Positions 1 to 12,370 of a stretch of 64,000 bases of DNA are shown here, piece by piece. The position numbers and the translations under genes are program-made. Source of the DNA: Procambarus clarkii (taxonomy: Eukaryota; Arthropoda; Malacostraca; Decapoda; Cambaridae); the NCBI RefSeq assembly GCF_040958095.1, contig NC_091181.1, forward strand, positions 23,565,026 to 23,629,025. Direction: 5' to 3'. Positions within the stretch are counted from its first letter, which is position 1, and every line of letters starts with the position of its first letter. The notes beneath the pieces are model-generated. The model did no database searches. It was not told where the DNA came from and was given only the letters and a program-made list of their open reading frames with translations.

Positions 1-2080
1 TCACTCGATCCTCATGGCGCCACTGCACGCCAGGAGAGTCTCCCAGTCAATCTCAACGGCCTCTGATTAAGAAAGAGTGGGAACACGACTCGTTCACTTG
101 ACTGTCGTGTGCCCTCCCCAACAATCGGGCTCTACGGTAAACCACAAGGTCGCCAACTGGTGTTTTAGGTGGCCAGTAACACCTCAGTGAACTGGTGGAA
201 TTAGTGGTAGCCTTGGCAAGGTCACACTCACAAGATCAGGAATCAGGCAGGTACTTACTGTTATCACTCTATGCTTTCAGTATAATATAGCCACAAGATC
301 AATGGAGGGAATGATATAAACACAAAGATAGTTTTGTATTTTACTTAAAATGCGTGAAAGATGTCACAAGGTCAAACAATAATAAATAAATCAACTGATC
401 CTGGCAGCGGCCGGTAGTTCCCACGAATAGTATGCGCTCACTAAGTGGCAACACCTCCCCTCCTCATCAAGTGTCAAGAACAGCTGATCGCCTGGCCCCC
501 GCGCGAAAGCTTATTGCTTGTTTTCAGATTCACGTGCGCTGTTTCTTTAAATTCTCCAATATTACTAGAAACTCGCACACTCGATATTGGCACAAATAGC
601 ACGTACTACTTAGTTACACTGTACTCAGGCTCAAACAGTCTTTTCCACAATCAATGCTACAATGACTCACTGTAATGGCTTTCACTACCCTTCATTCAAT
701 GACATATTATGAAGTATTAACACTTGAGTTTTCAGTACTTTCTCTCGAGGGCGAAAATGCAATAATTCACTGTACTCACAAATGATTAATCACTGCACGA
801 ACACAGACATAATAATGCATATAGATCAGACATCAGTAACTGGTAAAATAAATAGTTTCTGGGCACATAGCCTAACTTCCAAATACTGGCATAATATTAT
901 ATAATTTATCATTATATGTTTACATCAAAATCTCTAGAAAGATATACACAACACAGTAAATTTATCACTTGTTCCTGGTGCCTGTACACACCAATAATCA
1001 AAATAAGTATTATATGTACTCTTGATAGTACTACACGGCAAACTGGTGCCTCACTGTGACATTGGTGAGACTTGCTCACGACATATAAAATCCTCAGGCA
1101 AGATAATATAGCCGAATAACATAGCTAACTAAAGGGGAATGGAGAGGGAACTAGAAACACCTACTTCAACCTGTCCTCCGATGAGAGTTGAGATGTAGCT
1201 CCTGGTCCTCGTGTCGGGAACGCCCCCACACGACACGTCGTCGTGTCCTACCAGAGCCTCTCGTCGTCCCACCGTTTAGCGCGTCGTCTCCGTGCCCTCT
1301 TCACTGCAGGTCCGTCCTCCTTCTTGACTTCTTGAAGGGTTGGAGTCGGTCTCCTGGCCGTCGTCTTCTCCCAGCAACGGCTGCCGCCTACGTCTCAGCA
1401 ACAGGTGTCCGGATTCCCCAAATAGTCCTCTCCTTCCTCAGCTACCCAGTGGCTCTGTCAGCCACTACGCTGTCACGAACTGGTGAACTGCCACAGACGT
1501 CACATACGTCACTGCACGGCTTCACTGCTTCTTGCACAGTACCTGACTGGAGCACTTGTTGCTCAAATAACCGTCGATTCCCTCTCTGGTTCAACACATG
1601 AACTAGGGAAGACCTCACAGAGTACTGGCAGACTTCAGGTGACGCGTAAATCCACGGGAGCGGGAAACAACTGTCAAACTGACAGGACCAATCGTCGCAC
1701 GTCCGACCTCTTTGACGTGTTGTGTCTGACTGCTGGCGCCAGCTCGGCGCGCTGGCCGGACCCCCTTCCTTCGTGACATCACTTTCGCCACGGGAAGTTT
1801 TCATTGGCTCCCGGTGCCACATTGCTGTCGGTGACCAATCCGGTGCCACTGACGTCACACGGTTTTGGCAGGAAATCAGGGAGGCAAGCGCCATCTTGGC
1901 TCCCTAAAGGGCCTATTCCACAGGCCAAAATATTACTATTTCACAAATTTCTCGGCTCTCCGAGAACACTCCACTCTCTCCCATATATCAAATTGAAGCC
2001 TGCTACGTAGAGAACGCTTGGGAAAAGTAGACATGACTCTTACTGCAGGCGTGGGAGAATTATAAGGGGGGGAACTCCGT
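1..2080. other. No recognised gene; unassigned, probably repeat-derived
   Basis: No protein family, LTR pair or tRNA-like structure was recognised here. About 250-1,150 is AT-rich. About 1,170-1,900 is more GC-rich and has short open frames on both strands with no recognisable motif. The GC-rich part could be an LTR or other non-coding part of a retroelement, but no matching partner lies in the window. Confidence 0.4.
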
Positions 2081-2081
2081 C

Positions 2082-2425
<344 letters not shown>

Positions 2426-3233
2426 GTAGCCGAGGCTAATTCCCATCCCCCTGCCGGCACTCTGTTGGTAATCTTGGGCATGGTATTTTATCAAATCACC
2501 TCATTCTTTGAAGCACACGTGAGGAACGGACTCCAGGAATGTATGCAACTCGCTACCATCCTCTTTTTCCGGTCGTGTTGGTCGAGTGGTTAAGGGATCC
2601 TGTACATCAGATGCGTTGCTTATTTATGTTGCGAAATTCTACATTTCAAATCTTTAGATGTTTGCCCAACATAGAACTTATTACAGTCTTTTCAAGGTAT
2701 TTTATAAATGACATAATTACCACTACGAGGGCTGTTTCTAACTAATAGCTTACCAACAATATAAACAATAGATGTATATTAAAACGTTTCAAGGCCTTGA
2801 CAATATTCTCAAATCCAGAGAAATATGGTAAACATAACACATTCTTTGGGCGAATTTTTTCACTGCATAGATTATTATAATATGTACGACGTGCTTTGCT
2901 ACGGCAAACTTCCAAAAAATTCAGTGGGTAACAAAGCTTGAGACCAATCGAATCAATATTCTTAAACTCTTCATCTAAGAATTCTGGACTCACAACTCGA
3001 AGAGATCTTAGATACATTGAAGAAAAAATTGACTTTTTCCCATTGTATCTATGCCTTGAAAAATAATAAAGTTAAAGAAAATATAAAAGTTCTGAATGAT
3101 TCCTTATACAAGTTTCTAAATGCCGTTCTTATGTTGGCCAAGCTGGCGTATGCCCCTGATGTTATCCTCTTGATATGGACTTCAGGGGACAGATCTGGCG
3201 TGATATCAACCCCAAGTCCTTCTCTCTCTCTCT

Positions 3234-3443
3234 CTACTCTTTAAGAATTTCATCTCCCAAATGATACCTTGTATTTTTTCTCCAGCTCCCTACACCTATC
3301 TTCATTACATTACATTTGCTTGGGTTAAACTCTAAGAACCATTTGTTCAACCATTCCTTCAGTTTGTCTAGGTCTTCTTGAAGCCTCAAGCAGTCCTCCT
3401 CTGTTTTAATCCTTCTCATAATTTTGGCATCGTCAGCAAACAT
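3234..3443 (-). pseudogene. LINE copy A reverse transcriptase fragment (FADD box)
   Basis: The frame opens with [12 protein letters not shown], the catalytic F/Y-x-DD box of reverse transcriptase. It continues with the 'L..DLD.L..W...W...FN..KC.VM' helix that follows the box in CR1/L2/Jockey-group RTs. Upstream fingers and palm blocks lie on the same strand to about 4,300, but in other frames. Confidence 0.85.
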
Positions 3444-4497
3444 TTAGAGGAATCACCCTCCAGGAGATCATTTACGTATATCAGAAACAGGATAGATCCG
3501 AGTACTGAGCCCTGTGGGACTCCACTGGTGACTTCACGCCAATCTGAGGTCTCACTTCACGCTTCCCACTGTAACACTCTGCTTCCTATTGCTTAGGTAC
3601 TCATTTATCCACTGGAGCACCTTACCAGTCACTCCTGCCTGTCTCTCCAGGTTATGAACCAGCCTCTTATAGGGTACTGTGTCAAAGGCTTTCCAACAGT
3701 CCAAGAAAATGCACTCTGCCTAGCCTTCTCTTTCTTGCTTAATCTATGTCACCTGGTCGTCGAATTCTCTTAAGCCTGTAAAGCAAGATTTACCTTCCCT
3801 GAACCCATGTTGGCGATTTGTCACGAACTCCCTTCTCTCCAGATGTGTTACTAGGTTTTTCTCACGATCTTCTCCATCACCTTGCATAGTATACAAGTCA
3901 AGGACACGGGCCTGTAGTTCAGTGCCTCCTGTCTGTCACCCTTTTTTGTATATTAGGAGTACATTAGCTGTCTTCAATATTTCTGGTAGGTCTCCCGTCT
4001 CCAGTAACCTACTATACACTATGGAGAGTGGCATGCAAAGTCCCTCTGCACACTCTTTCAATGCTCATGGTGAGATCCAGCCAACAGCTTTTCTCACATC
4101 CAGATCCAACAGGTGTCTCTTGACCTCATCTCTTGTAATTTCGAACCCTTCCAAGGCCACTTGGTTTTCTGCCCCCTCTCCTAGCGCAGTGACCTCACCT
4201 TATTCTATTGTGAAGACCTCCTGGAACCTCTTGTTGAATTTTTCACACACCTCTTTGTCATTCTCTGTATACCTATCCTCGCCTGTTCTAAGTTTCATTA
4301 CCTGTTCTTTCACTGTTGTTTTCCTCCTGATGTGACTGTGGAGTAGCTTTGGTTCGGTCTTTGCTTTGCTTCTATATAATTTTCATAATTTTTCTCTGCT
4401 TCTCTTCTCACGCTAACATACTCATTCCTGGTTCTCTGGAATCTCTCTTTGCTTTCTGGTGTTTTGTTTTTTTGGAAGTTTCTCTTCTCCCGTTTGT

Positions 4498-5343
4498 TCA
4501 GTTCCTTTGCTTCCATACATGTCTTATTAAAGCATGGATTCTTCTTATGCTTCTCGAATTTTTTTCCTTTTGGGCCGGGATGAACTTGTTTACTGCCTCC
4601 TGACACTTTTGGGTGACATAGTCCATCATGTCTTGTACAGATTTAGCTCTGAGGTCTGTGTCCCATGGTATATCCCTTAGGAAACTTCTCATCTCCTCAT
4701 AATTTTCCTTTCGGTATGTTAGCCTTTTGTTTCCTAGTTCTTTTCGGGAGGTGATAAATCCTAGCTCTACCAGGTACTCAAAAATTAATACACTGTGATC
4801 ACTCATTCCCGAGGGTGCTTCCAACTTAACTTCCCTTATATCCCAGTCATTTAGGGTAAATACCAGATCAAGCAAGGCTGGTTCATCTTCCCCTCTCATT
4901 CTTGTTGGTCCCTTGATGTGTTGGCTTAGAAAGTTTCTTGTTGCCACGTCCAGCAGCTTAGCTCTCCATGTATCGGGTCCTCCATGTGGGTCTCTGTTCT
5001 CCCAATCTATCTTCCCGTGGTTGAAATATCCCATGATTAGTAGTCCAGATCTATTCCTGCTAGCGACAGAAGCTGCTCTCTCTATTATGTTAATGGTGGC
5101 CATGTTGTTTCTATCATATTCCTGTACGGGTCTTCTGTCATTTGGTGGTGGGTTATATATGACTACGACTATAATTTTTTGTCCTTTTGTTGCTATGGTA
5201 CCTGTTATGTAGTCACTGAAACCTTCACAGCCCTGAATAACCATCTCCTCAAAACCCCAGCCTTTTCTTACCAGAAGAGCTACACTACCACCTCCTCTTC
5301 CTTCTCTCTCTTTCCTCATAACAAAGTAGTCCTGTGTGAACAC
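4498..5343 (-). pseudogene. LINE copy A endonuclease domain plus linker
   Basis: This 281-codon open frame carries the AP-endonuclease blocks of LINE ORF2. They are VVVIYNPPPND near residue 60, LLIMGYFNHGKIDW near residue 100, LLDLVFT near 157 and SDHSVL near 180. In the family the third block normally reads GDFN. Here the catalytic Asp is Tyr (GYFN), so even this intact frame is probably inactive. After the endonuclease comes a K/R-rich linker leading to the RT. The start codon is not the true ORF2 start. Confidence 0.85.
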
Positions 5344-5696
5344 TGCATTTGTTATGGTTTTCGTTAGCTTTGTTTCTGTGAGTGCTTATGTCTGAGTTTT
5401 CTTCTAGTACCCATTGTCCAAGTTCATTTACTTTATTTGTAATCCCATCTATGTTAGTGTACATTGTCTTGAGACTCACTTTCTTTTGTCCCTTCTCATA
5501 TCTCTTTCATAGTGAGCGTTCTGCCGATGGGGGAAGCTGTTCCATGGGTGTGAGGATTTGTGAGGTAGATAACAGGGTCTCAGAGGGTGTGGGGTGGGGG
5601 GTCAAGTGGAAGGGGGACAGGGAGTACATGGGATGAAGAGGGAGGAAGAGTTGGCTGATCATTTGAGTGGGGACCGGGAGGGTTTTGGGTTATTAT

Positions 5697-5945
5697 CTTG
5701 AGGTTATCTTGAGATGATTTCGGGGCTTTTTAGTGTCCCCGCGGCCCGGTCCTCGACCAGGCCTCCACCCCCAGGAAGCAGCCCGTGACAGCTGACTAAC
5801 ACCAAGGTACCTATTTTACTGCTAGGTAACAGGGGCATAGGGTGAAAGAAACTCTGCCCATTGTTTCTCGCCGGCGCCTGGGATCGAACCCAGGACCACA
5901 GGATCACAAGTCCAGCATGCTGTCCGCTCGGCCGACCGGCTCCCT
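5697..5945 (-). repeat. tRNA-derived SINE family 1, near full length
   Basis: On the minus strand the head (about 5,945 downward) has an A-box-like GGTCGGCCGAGCGG at 5,937-5,924 and a B-box GGTTCGATCC at about 5,890-5,880. This is followed by an unrelated body and a 3' tail of short 'TCAAGATAACC' repeats ending near 5,697. It sits just upstream of the 5' end of LINE copy A. The 3' half of the family recurs at 35,405-35,545 on the plus strand. Confidence 0.8.
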
Positions 5946-6449
5946 CCGACCAGGGTAGGGGGAATTCTGTGCAGAGGAGGGTTGTGGAGTTGCCCTACCC
6001 TCTATGTGTTGTGGTGGTTAGGAGCCTGGTCGTGGGGATGTGTGGTGGTGATTGTGACAACCCTTGACCTCTTGGTATGGTTCCTCTGCTTTGGCAGTAA
6101 TCAAAATATATAAATATGCAGCCTTGTCTACTACAAATGTCTAGGGGTAAAAAATTCAACTGCTTAATCCGCAAAGCAATATACTTTAAGTAAGGGTAAC
6201 AAAGAAACATACAAACATATAAATGAAAATACAGGCAGCCAGAAATATTATTGCACCAGAAGGAAATAACACAATATTATATACGTACTGATCTCTATTT
6301 GAAAACGTAAATGAATAGATGGGTATGCAAATAATGGTCATACCAGACAATTAGCTATGTTACTAAACAATAACCAGGTACCAAAGACTTATCGCATAAC
6401 ATGTCCACCCCAGCCAGCTTCACCCACATGACTAACTTACGGCATGGTT

Positions 6450-6815
6450 GACCAGACCACACACTAGAAGTTGAAGGGACGACGACGTTTCGGTCCGTCC
6501 TGGACCATTCTCAAGTCGATTGTGATGAGGACAGGTAGGGGCAGGCAATAAATCTCGCTCCCTTGCTATCCTCTTCTTTTTCCTATTACTATCTCCTTCG
6601 GTAGTTATAATGGGAGCTGCCTCGTATGGGCCAATAGGCCTGCTGCAGTTCTCATTATTACTACTATCCCCTACACCTTACTTTCCTCCTCAGCTCTCTC
6701 TTGCCTATTTATTGCCTGCCCCTACCTGTCCTCATCACAATCGACTTGAGAATGGTCCAGGACGGACCGAAACGTCGTCGTCCCTTCAACTTCTAGTGTG
6801 TGGTCTGGTCAACAT
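6450..6815. mobile_element. Penelope-like element remnant with inverted ends
   Basis: A stretch of roughly 95 bp at 6,461-6,555 is repeated in inverted orientation at 6,716-6,813. Each arm contains a small stem (GGTCC, loop, GGACC) followed by GAAACG. Related sequence occurs at ends of the elements near 39.1 kb and 40.6 kb that carry GIY-YIG domain remains, which is why it is assigned to PLEs. The centre (6,600-6,660) contains the LINE-tail-like segment GGAGCTGCCTCGTATGGGCC, also present at 43.9 kb. Confidence 0.6.
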
Positions 6816-7199
6816 ACTTCAGCCACGTTATTGTGACTCATCGCCTGCTTACGGCATGGTGTCTACAAGTTACCAGCTAAAAACCACATGAAATAAATCT
6901 CTAGATACTCTGCTATCAGAGAGTAATACTTAAGTACATAATTATAACTACACTAATATATAACTTATATAAAAGTATATAACACTTCTAAGGTGTAGGT
7001 CACTTCTAAGGTCTTCCACGGTCTCCTCCCACAGGAATGAACATGCAATAGCATTAACATAACATTACAGACAGGCACACTACAGCATGCTACATATAAC
7101 TCAAACATATATAACAAATGAATGTACGGTTAATTGTAAATAACTGAGGAAAGAAATAATGAGCATGCAAGTTTATCATGAGAAATGTTAGAATCAAGC

Positions 7200-7933
7200 A
7201 TATGAACTCATAACAGTGATGAAGGTTGTGTAGTGGTGGGGATGTGTTATGTTGGTGAAGGGTCTAGTTTTGGTGTGTGTGTGGTTGTTGTTACCGGCCT
7301 GGTAGTAGGGATGTGTGGTGGTGGTTAAGAGCCTGGGGGGTGGGTTATGTGGTGGTGGTGAAGGGCCTGGTGGTGGTGAAGGGCCTGTTAGTGGGATTTT
7401 GTGGTGGTGGTCACGTTCCTGTTGGTGGGGTTGTATGAAGGTGGTAAAGGGCCTGGTGGTGGTGGTGGTGGTGGTGAAGGGCCTTACGGTAGGGATGTGT
7501 GGTTGTGGTGCCTGCTAGAGCGATTGCGAGGTGTTGAAGGGCCAGTTCAAGGATGTGTTGTGGTGGTGAAGGGCCTGGTGGTGGGGATGTTTCGTGGTGT
7601 TGTGTGGTGGTGGGGATGTTTAGTGTTAGTGAAGGTCCTGGTGGAGTAGTGATGGGGATGGGTGGTGATGAAGGACCTTGTGGTGGGGTTGTGTGGTTGT
7701 GGTGAATGGCCTGTTGTTGGGGTTGTTTGGTGGTGGTGATGGGGTCTTGTGGTGGGAATGTGTGGTGATAATGAAGGGTATGGTGGTGAAGGGCCTGTTG
7801 GTCGGGTTGTGTGGTAGTGGTGGGGTTTTGTGGTGGTTAGGATGTGTGGTGGTGGAGATCGACGTGTTTTAGTGGTGAATAGCCTGGTGGAGGGGACGTA
7901 TGTTGGTGGTGTGTGGTGGTGGTGGCGGTGATG
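7200..7933. repeat. Degenerate GT-rich minisatellite of the 31-bp family
   Basis: These are imperfect repeats on the theme 'AAGGGCCTGGTGGTGGGGATGTGTGGTGGTGG' (shown here only as the theme of a roughly 31-bp unit). The same unit, reverse-complemented and much purer, makes up 26.0-30.06 kb. The block lies at the 3' end of a minus-strand LINE fragment that ends at 7,934. The Gly/Val/Trp reading frames are artefacts. Confidence 0.85.
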
Positions 7934-8307
7934 TACTCACCTAGTTGTTCTCACCTAGTTGTGCTTGCGGGGGTTGAGCTTAGGCTCTATTGTCCCGCCT
8001 CTCAACTGTCAATCTACTGATGTACAGATTCCTGAGCTTCTCCAGCTCCATCATAGATACATTTCAAACTGTGTATGGAGTCAGCCTCCACCACAACATT
8101 TCCTAATGCATTCCACACACTAACTACTCTGACTCTGATAAAGTTCTTTCTAAAGTCTCTGTGGCTCATTTGGGTACTCAGCTTCCACCTCTGTCCCCTT
8201 ATGTGTGTACCACCCGTATTAAATAATCCACCCTTATCTACCCTGTCAATTACCCTGAGAATTTTGTATGTTGTGATCATGTGTCCCCGGGCTCCATCGA
8301 GCAACCA
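7934..8307 (-). mobile_element. CR1/L2-like LINE, copy C, 3' end only
   Basis: A 5'-truncated LINE read from 8,307 down to 7,934. It encodes the C-terminal block (MITTYKILR...DRVDKGGLFN...WKLSTQMSHRDFRKNF) and ends in the family's 3' tail, which contains two copies of a 'CAACTAGGTGAGTAC'-type unit. It lies between two blocks of the 31-bp minisatellite (7,200-7,933 and 8,308-8,357). Confidence 0.85.
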
Positions 8308-8357
8308 CTATGTGTGGTGGTTGTAAAGGGCCTGGGGGTAGGGATGTGTGATGGTGG

Positions 8358-11240
8358 GGATGTACTCACCTAGTTGTACTTACCTAGTTCTGCTTGCGGG
8401 GGATGAGCTCTGGCTCTTTGGTCCCGCCACTCAACTGTCAATCAACTGGTGTACAGATTCCTGAGCCTACTGGCCACTATCATATCTACATTTGAAACTG
8501 TGTATGGAGTCAGCCTCCAGTACATCACTGCCTAATGCATTCCACTTGTTAACTACTCTGACACTTAAAAAGTTCTTTCTAACGTTCCTGTGGCTCATTT
8601 GGGTACTCAGTTTCCACCTGTGTCCCCTTGTTTGCGTACAACCTTTGTTAAAAAGTGTTTCCTTATCTACCCTGTCATTTCCTCTGAGAATTTTGTAGGT
8701 AGTGATTATGTCTCCTCTTACTCTTATGTCTTCCAGTGTCGTGAGGTGCATTTCACGCAGCCTTTTCTCGTAACTCATGCCTCTTAGTTCTGGGACTAGC
8801 CTAGTGGTATACCTCTAAACTTTTTCCAGCTTCGTCTTGTGCTTGACAAGGTGCGGGCTCCATGCTGGGGCCGCATACTCCAGGATTGGTCTTACATATG
8901 CTGTGTACAAGGTTCTGAATAATTCCTTACTCAGATTCCTGAAGGCTATTCTGATGTTAGCCAGCCTCGCGTATGTCTCACATGTAATTCTGTTTATGTG
9001 GGCTTCAGGAGACAGGTTTGGTGTGATGTGATATCTTTTTCTCTGTCCGTTTCATGAAGTACTTCATTTCCCATTCGGTATCCTGTGTCTGGCCTCCTGT
9101 GTCCACCGCCTAGTTTCATGACATTTACTCAGGTTGAATTTTAGTAGCCATTTGTTGGACCATTCATTCAGTCTGTCTAGGTCATCTTGTAGCCTCCTAC
9201 TATCATCCTCTGTTTTAATCCTCCTCATAATTTTTGCATCATTAACAAACAATGAGAGGAACGCTTCTATACCCTCTGGGATATAATTTACATATATCAG
9301 AAACAGTATAGGTCCAAGCCCCTGCGGGACTCCTCTGGTGACGTCTCGCCAATGTGAGGCCTCACCCCTCACACTGACTCGCTGTCTTCTGTTGCTTAGT
9401 GTCTCCTTTATCCAATAGAATACCTTCCCTCTCACTCCTGCCTGCATTTCCAGCGTTTTCACTAGCCTCTTGTGTGGTACTGTGACAAAGGCTTTCTGGC
9501 AATCCAAAAATATACAGTCTGCCCACCTCACTCTTTCTTACCTGATTTTTGTTGCCTGGTCATAGAATTCAATTAATCTTGTGAGGCAGGACTTCCCATT
9601 CCTGAACCTATGTTGATGATGTGTTACAAAGTTCTTTCACTCCAGATGTTCCACAAGCTTTTTTCGCACAATCTTCTCCTTCAGCTTGCATGGTATGCAG
9701 GTTAGGGACACTGGCCTGTAGTTTAGTGCCTCTTGTCTATTTCCTTTGTATATCAGGACTACATTAGCAGTCTTCCAAATTTTTGGCAATTCCCCTGTTA
9801 CCAGTGATTTGTTATACATTATGGAGAGTGGCAAGCACAGTGCTTCTGCTCCTTCCTTTAGTATCCACGGGGGAGATTCCATCCGGGCCATTAGCCGTTG
9901 TCACATCCAATTCTAGCAAGAGCTTCCTTACATCCCCACTGGTAATTTCAAACTCTTCTAGTGGTTCCTGATTAACTATTCCCTCTCTTATTTCTGGAAT
10001 TTCCCCTTGTTTTAATGTGAAGACCTCCTGGAATTTCTTATTCAGTTCCTCGCACACTTCCTTGTTGTTTGTTGTGAATCTCTCTGCCTCTATGTTAAAT
10101 TTCATTACCTGTTCCTTTACTGTTATTTTCTCCTGATGTGACTATGCAGCAATTTATGTTGAGTCTTTGCCTCGCTTGTGATATCATTTTCGTATTGCCC
10201 TTCTGCCTCTCTTCTCAACCTGACATACTCATTCCTGGCATTCTGGTATCTTTCTATGCTCACGCATGTCCTGTTATTTCTATAGGCTCTCCACGCTCTT
10301 TTACTTTGCTGTATAACTAACCTACATCTCTGGTTAAACCATGGGTTTCTCATCTGCATTTTGTTGTTTTCCTTTTGGACCGGGACAAAACTTGTCTGCT
10401 GCCTCCTTACACTTCTGCGTGATGTAGTCCATCATGTTTTGTGCCGTCTTTCCTCTGAGCTCTGTTTCCCATGCTATATCTGTTAGGAATTTCCTAATCC
10501 TCCTCCTTTCGTAATGTCAGCCTTTTGTTTTCAGTTCCCCTCCTCGAGTTCCTTAACCCTTCTTCGACCAGATACTCAAACGTCAGTACACTGTGGTCGA
10601 TCATTCCTACTGGGGCCTTGAAACCGATTTCCCTTATATCGGAGTCATTCAGTGAAGACTCGGTCCAGTCTCTCTAGGTCAACGTTTCCTCTCATTCATG
10701 TCGGTCCCTGAGATGTTGTCTTAAAACGTTTTTTGTCCCCACCTCCAATAGTCTAGCTTTCCATGTATCCTCACCTCCATGCGGTTCCTTGTTCACCCAA
10801 TCTACCCTTCCGTGACTGAAGTCTCCCATGATGAGCAGATGAGATCTGTTTCTACAGGCAGCAGCGGCTGCCCCCTCAATTATCGTGTTAACTGCCATGT
10901 TGTTGTTGTTGTCATATTCTTGCCTGGGTCTTATGTCGTTTGGTGGAGGGTTATATATCACTGCTACTACTACTCTTGGTCCTCCCACCATCATGGTGCA
11001 TGTTATGTAGTCTCTGAATCCCTTGCAGCCCTCTATTCCTTTTTCATTAGTAGGGTCACTCCGCATCCTCCCCTTCCTTTCTTCTCTTTCTTTATTGCAG
11101 TGTAGTCCTGGGGAAACTCCACATTCATTATGATTCCTGAGAGTTTTGTTTCTGTGAGTCCAAGTACATCAGGGTAATTTCCCTTAATTCACTCGCCTTG
11201 CTTGTAATCCCATCTATGTTCGAGTACATAACCTTGAAAC
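8358..11240 (-). mobile_element. CR1/L2-like LINE, copy B, nearly full length but broken
   Basis: Read from 11,240 to 8,358 it has an endonuclease region (GDFSH near 10,830; YNPPPND near 10,950), a basic linker, an RT (LIYKG...NYRPVSL near 9,700; FLDCQKAF near 9,500; PQGLGPI near 9,330; FVNDAKIM near 9,240), the C-terminal block near 8,470-8,780 and the tail at 8,358. The RT carries stops, lacks two residues of the usual PQGSVLGP box, and has VND where FADD is expected. The GA-rich leader continues to about 11,460. Copy D at 23.4 kb shares these lesions. Confidence 0.88.
9064..9531 (-). pseudogene. LINE copy B reverse transcriptase, central part
   Basis: 155 codons with RT blocks in order: DCQKAF (palm; the following Asp is Val here), [29 protein letters not shown] (two residues shorter than the family box) and FVNDAKIM (F-x-DD changed to V-N-D). 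Loss of one active-site Asp means the enzyme cannot work. Confidence 0.85.
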
Positions 11241-11479
11241 TGACTCTCTTCTGTCCTTCCTCAGTTTATGTCAATTCCCCTGAAGCAGGGAAACAGGGAG
11301 GGTCCGAGATGGGAGGGCCTAGGAAGGAGGACCTGCAGGATCTGTGGCGTGAGAGGGCTGGGAGAATCTGGTATGGGTAGAGTGGTGGAGGAGGGAGGGC
11401 TTGGAGGAGGAGAAGAGAAGGCTTGGCGGGTGGGGGAGAGGGGGAGGGTAAGGGGGTGACGAAGAAGGGAGGGCTTAGG

Positions 11480-12370
11480 GAAATGTGGTGGTGGGTTTGT
11501 GTTTTGGTGGTGAAGCGACTGGTGGTGGAGTTGTGTGGTGGTGGTGAAGGGCCTTGTGGTTGGGATGTGTGGTGGTGGGGATGTTTTGTAGTGGTGAAAG
11601 GTGTGGTGGTGGGGTTGTATGGTCGTGGGGTTGTGTGGTGGTGGTGAAAGACCTTTTACTTCACCAATGTTTCATAGTGGGAATGTGTGGTGATGGTGAA
11701 GAGCCTGGTGATGGGGTTGTGTAGTGGAGTTGAAGAACATTGTCGTGGTGGGGATGTTTTGTGGTGGTGAAAGGCCTGGTGGTAGGGTTATGTGGTGGTG
11801 GGGAGGTTTTGTGGTGGTGAAAGGCCTGGTGGTAGAGTTATGTGGTGGTGGGGAGGTTTTGTGATGGTGAAAGGCCTGGTGGTGGTGTTGTGTGGTGATA
11901 GGAATGTGTTATGGTAGTGATGGACCTGGTGGTTGGGTTGTGTGGTGGTGGTGAAGGGCCTGGTTGTGGGGCTGTGTGGCGGTGGTGAAGGACCTGGTGT
12001 TGGGGTTGTGTTGTGGTAGGACTGAGGTAATGGTGAAGAGAATGGTAGTGGAGATGTGTGGTGGTTCTGAAGGGCCTGTTGGCGGGGCTGTTTGGCTGTG
12101 GAGGGGGTTGTGTGGTGGGGTTGAATGGCTGGTGGTGGGTATGTGTGGTGGTAATTAAAAGACCTAGTGGTGGGGATGTGCTGTGGTGGTGGAGGGCCTA
12201 GCAGTGGGGGTTGTGTAGTCATGGGGTTTTATGGTGGTATGGTTGAATGGTGGTGGGGATGTGTGGTGGTGGTGCATGATCTTTTGGTGGAGTTGTGTTG
12301 TGTTGTTGTAGTGAAGGGCCAGGTGTTGCGGGGGGGGGGGGTTGTGTGGTGGTCTTGAAGGGCCTGATAA
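11480..12370. repeat. Degenerate GT-rich minisatellite of the 31-bp family
   Basis: The same repeat theme as at 7.2-7.9 kb, with many point changes and small indels, lies directly beyond the 5' leader of LINE copy B. It ends in a G9 run near 12,330-12,340. Long Pro/Thr/His or Gly/Val/Trp frames on either strand follow from composition. Confidence 0.85.

Larger units (their letters stand above)
3080..5690 (-). mobile_element. CR1/L2-like non-LTR retrotransposon, copy A, decayed
   Basis: This is a LINE read 5' to 3' from about 5,690 down to 3,080. From its 5' side it has a GA-rich leader (5,500-5,690), an apurinic-type endonuclease, a linker with a basic region, and a reverse transcriptase that is broken into several frames. 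It stops within the conserved C-terminal block that reads HIKRIT...YA.LANIRTAFRNL, so the usual 3' end is missing. The clade is placed by the EN plus RT order and the C-terminal 'RGDMI.TYK' type block seen in sister copies. CR1 and L2 cannot be told apart by eye. Confidence 0.85.

Noticed and set aside
1188-1907. Overlapping open frames on both strands near 1.2-1.9 kb
   Set aside because: No family motif, conflicting strands, and moderate GC content explains the open frames.
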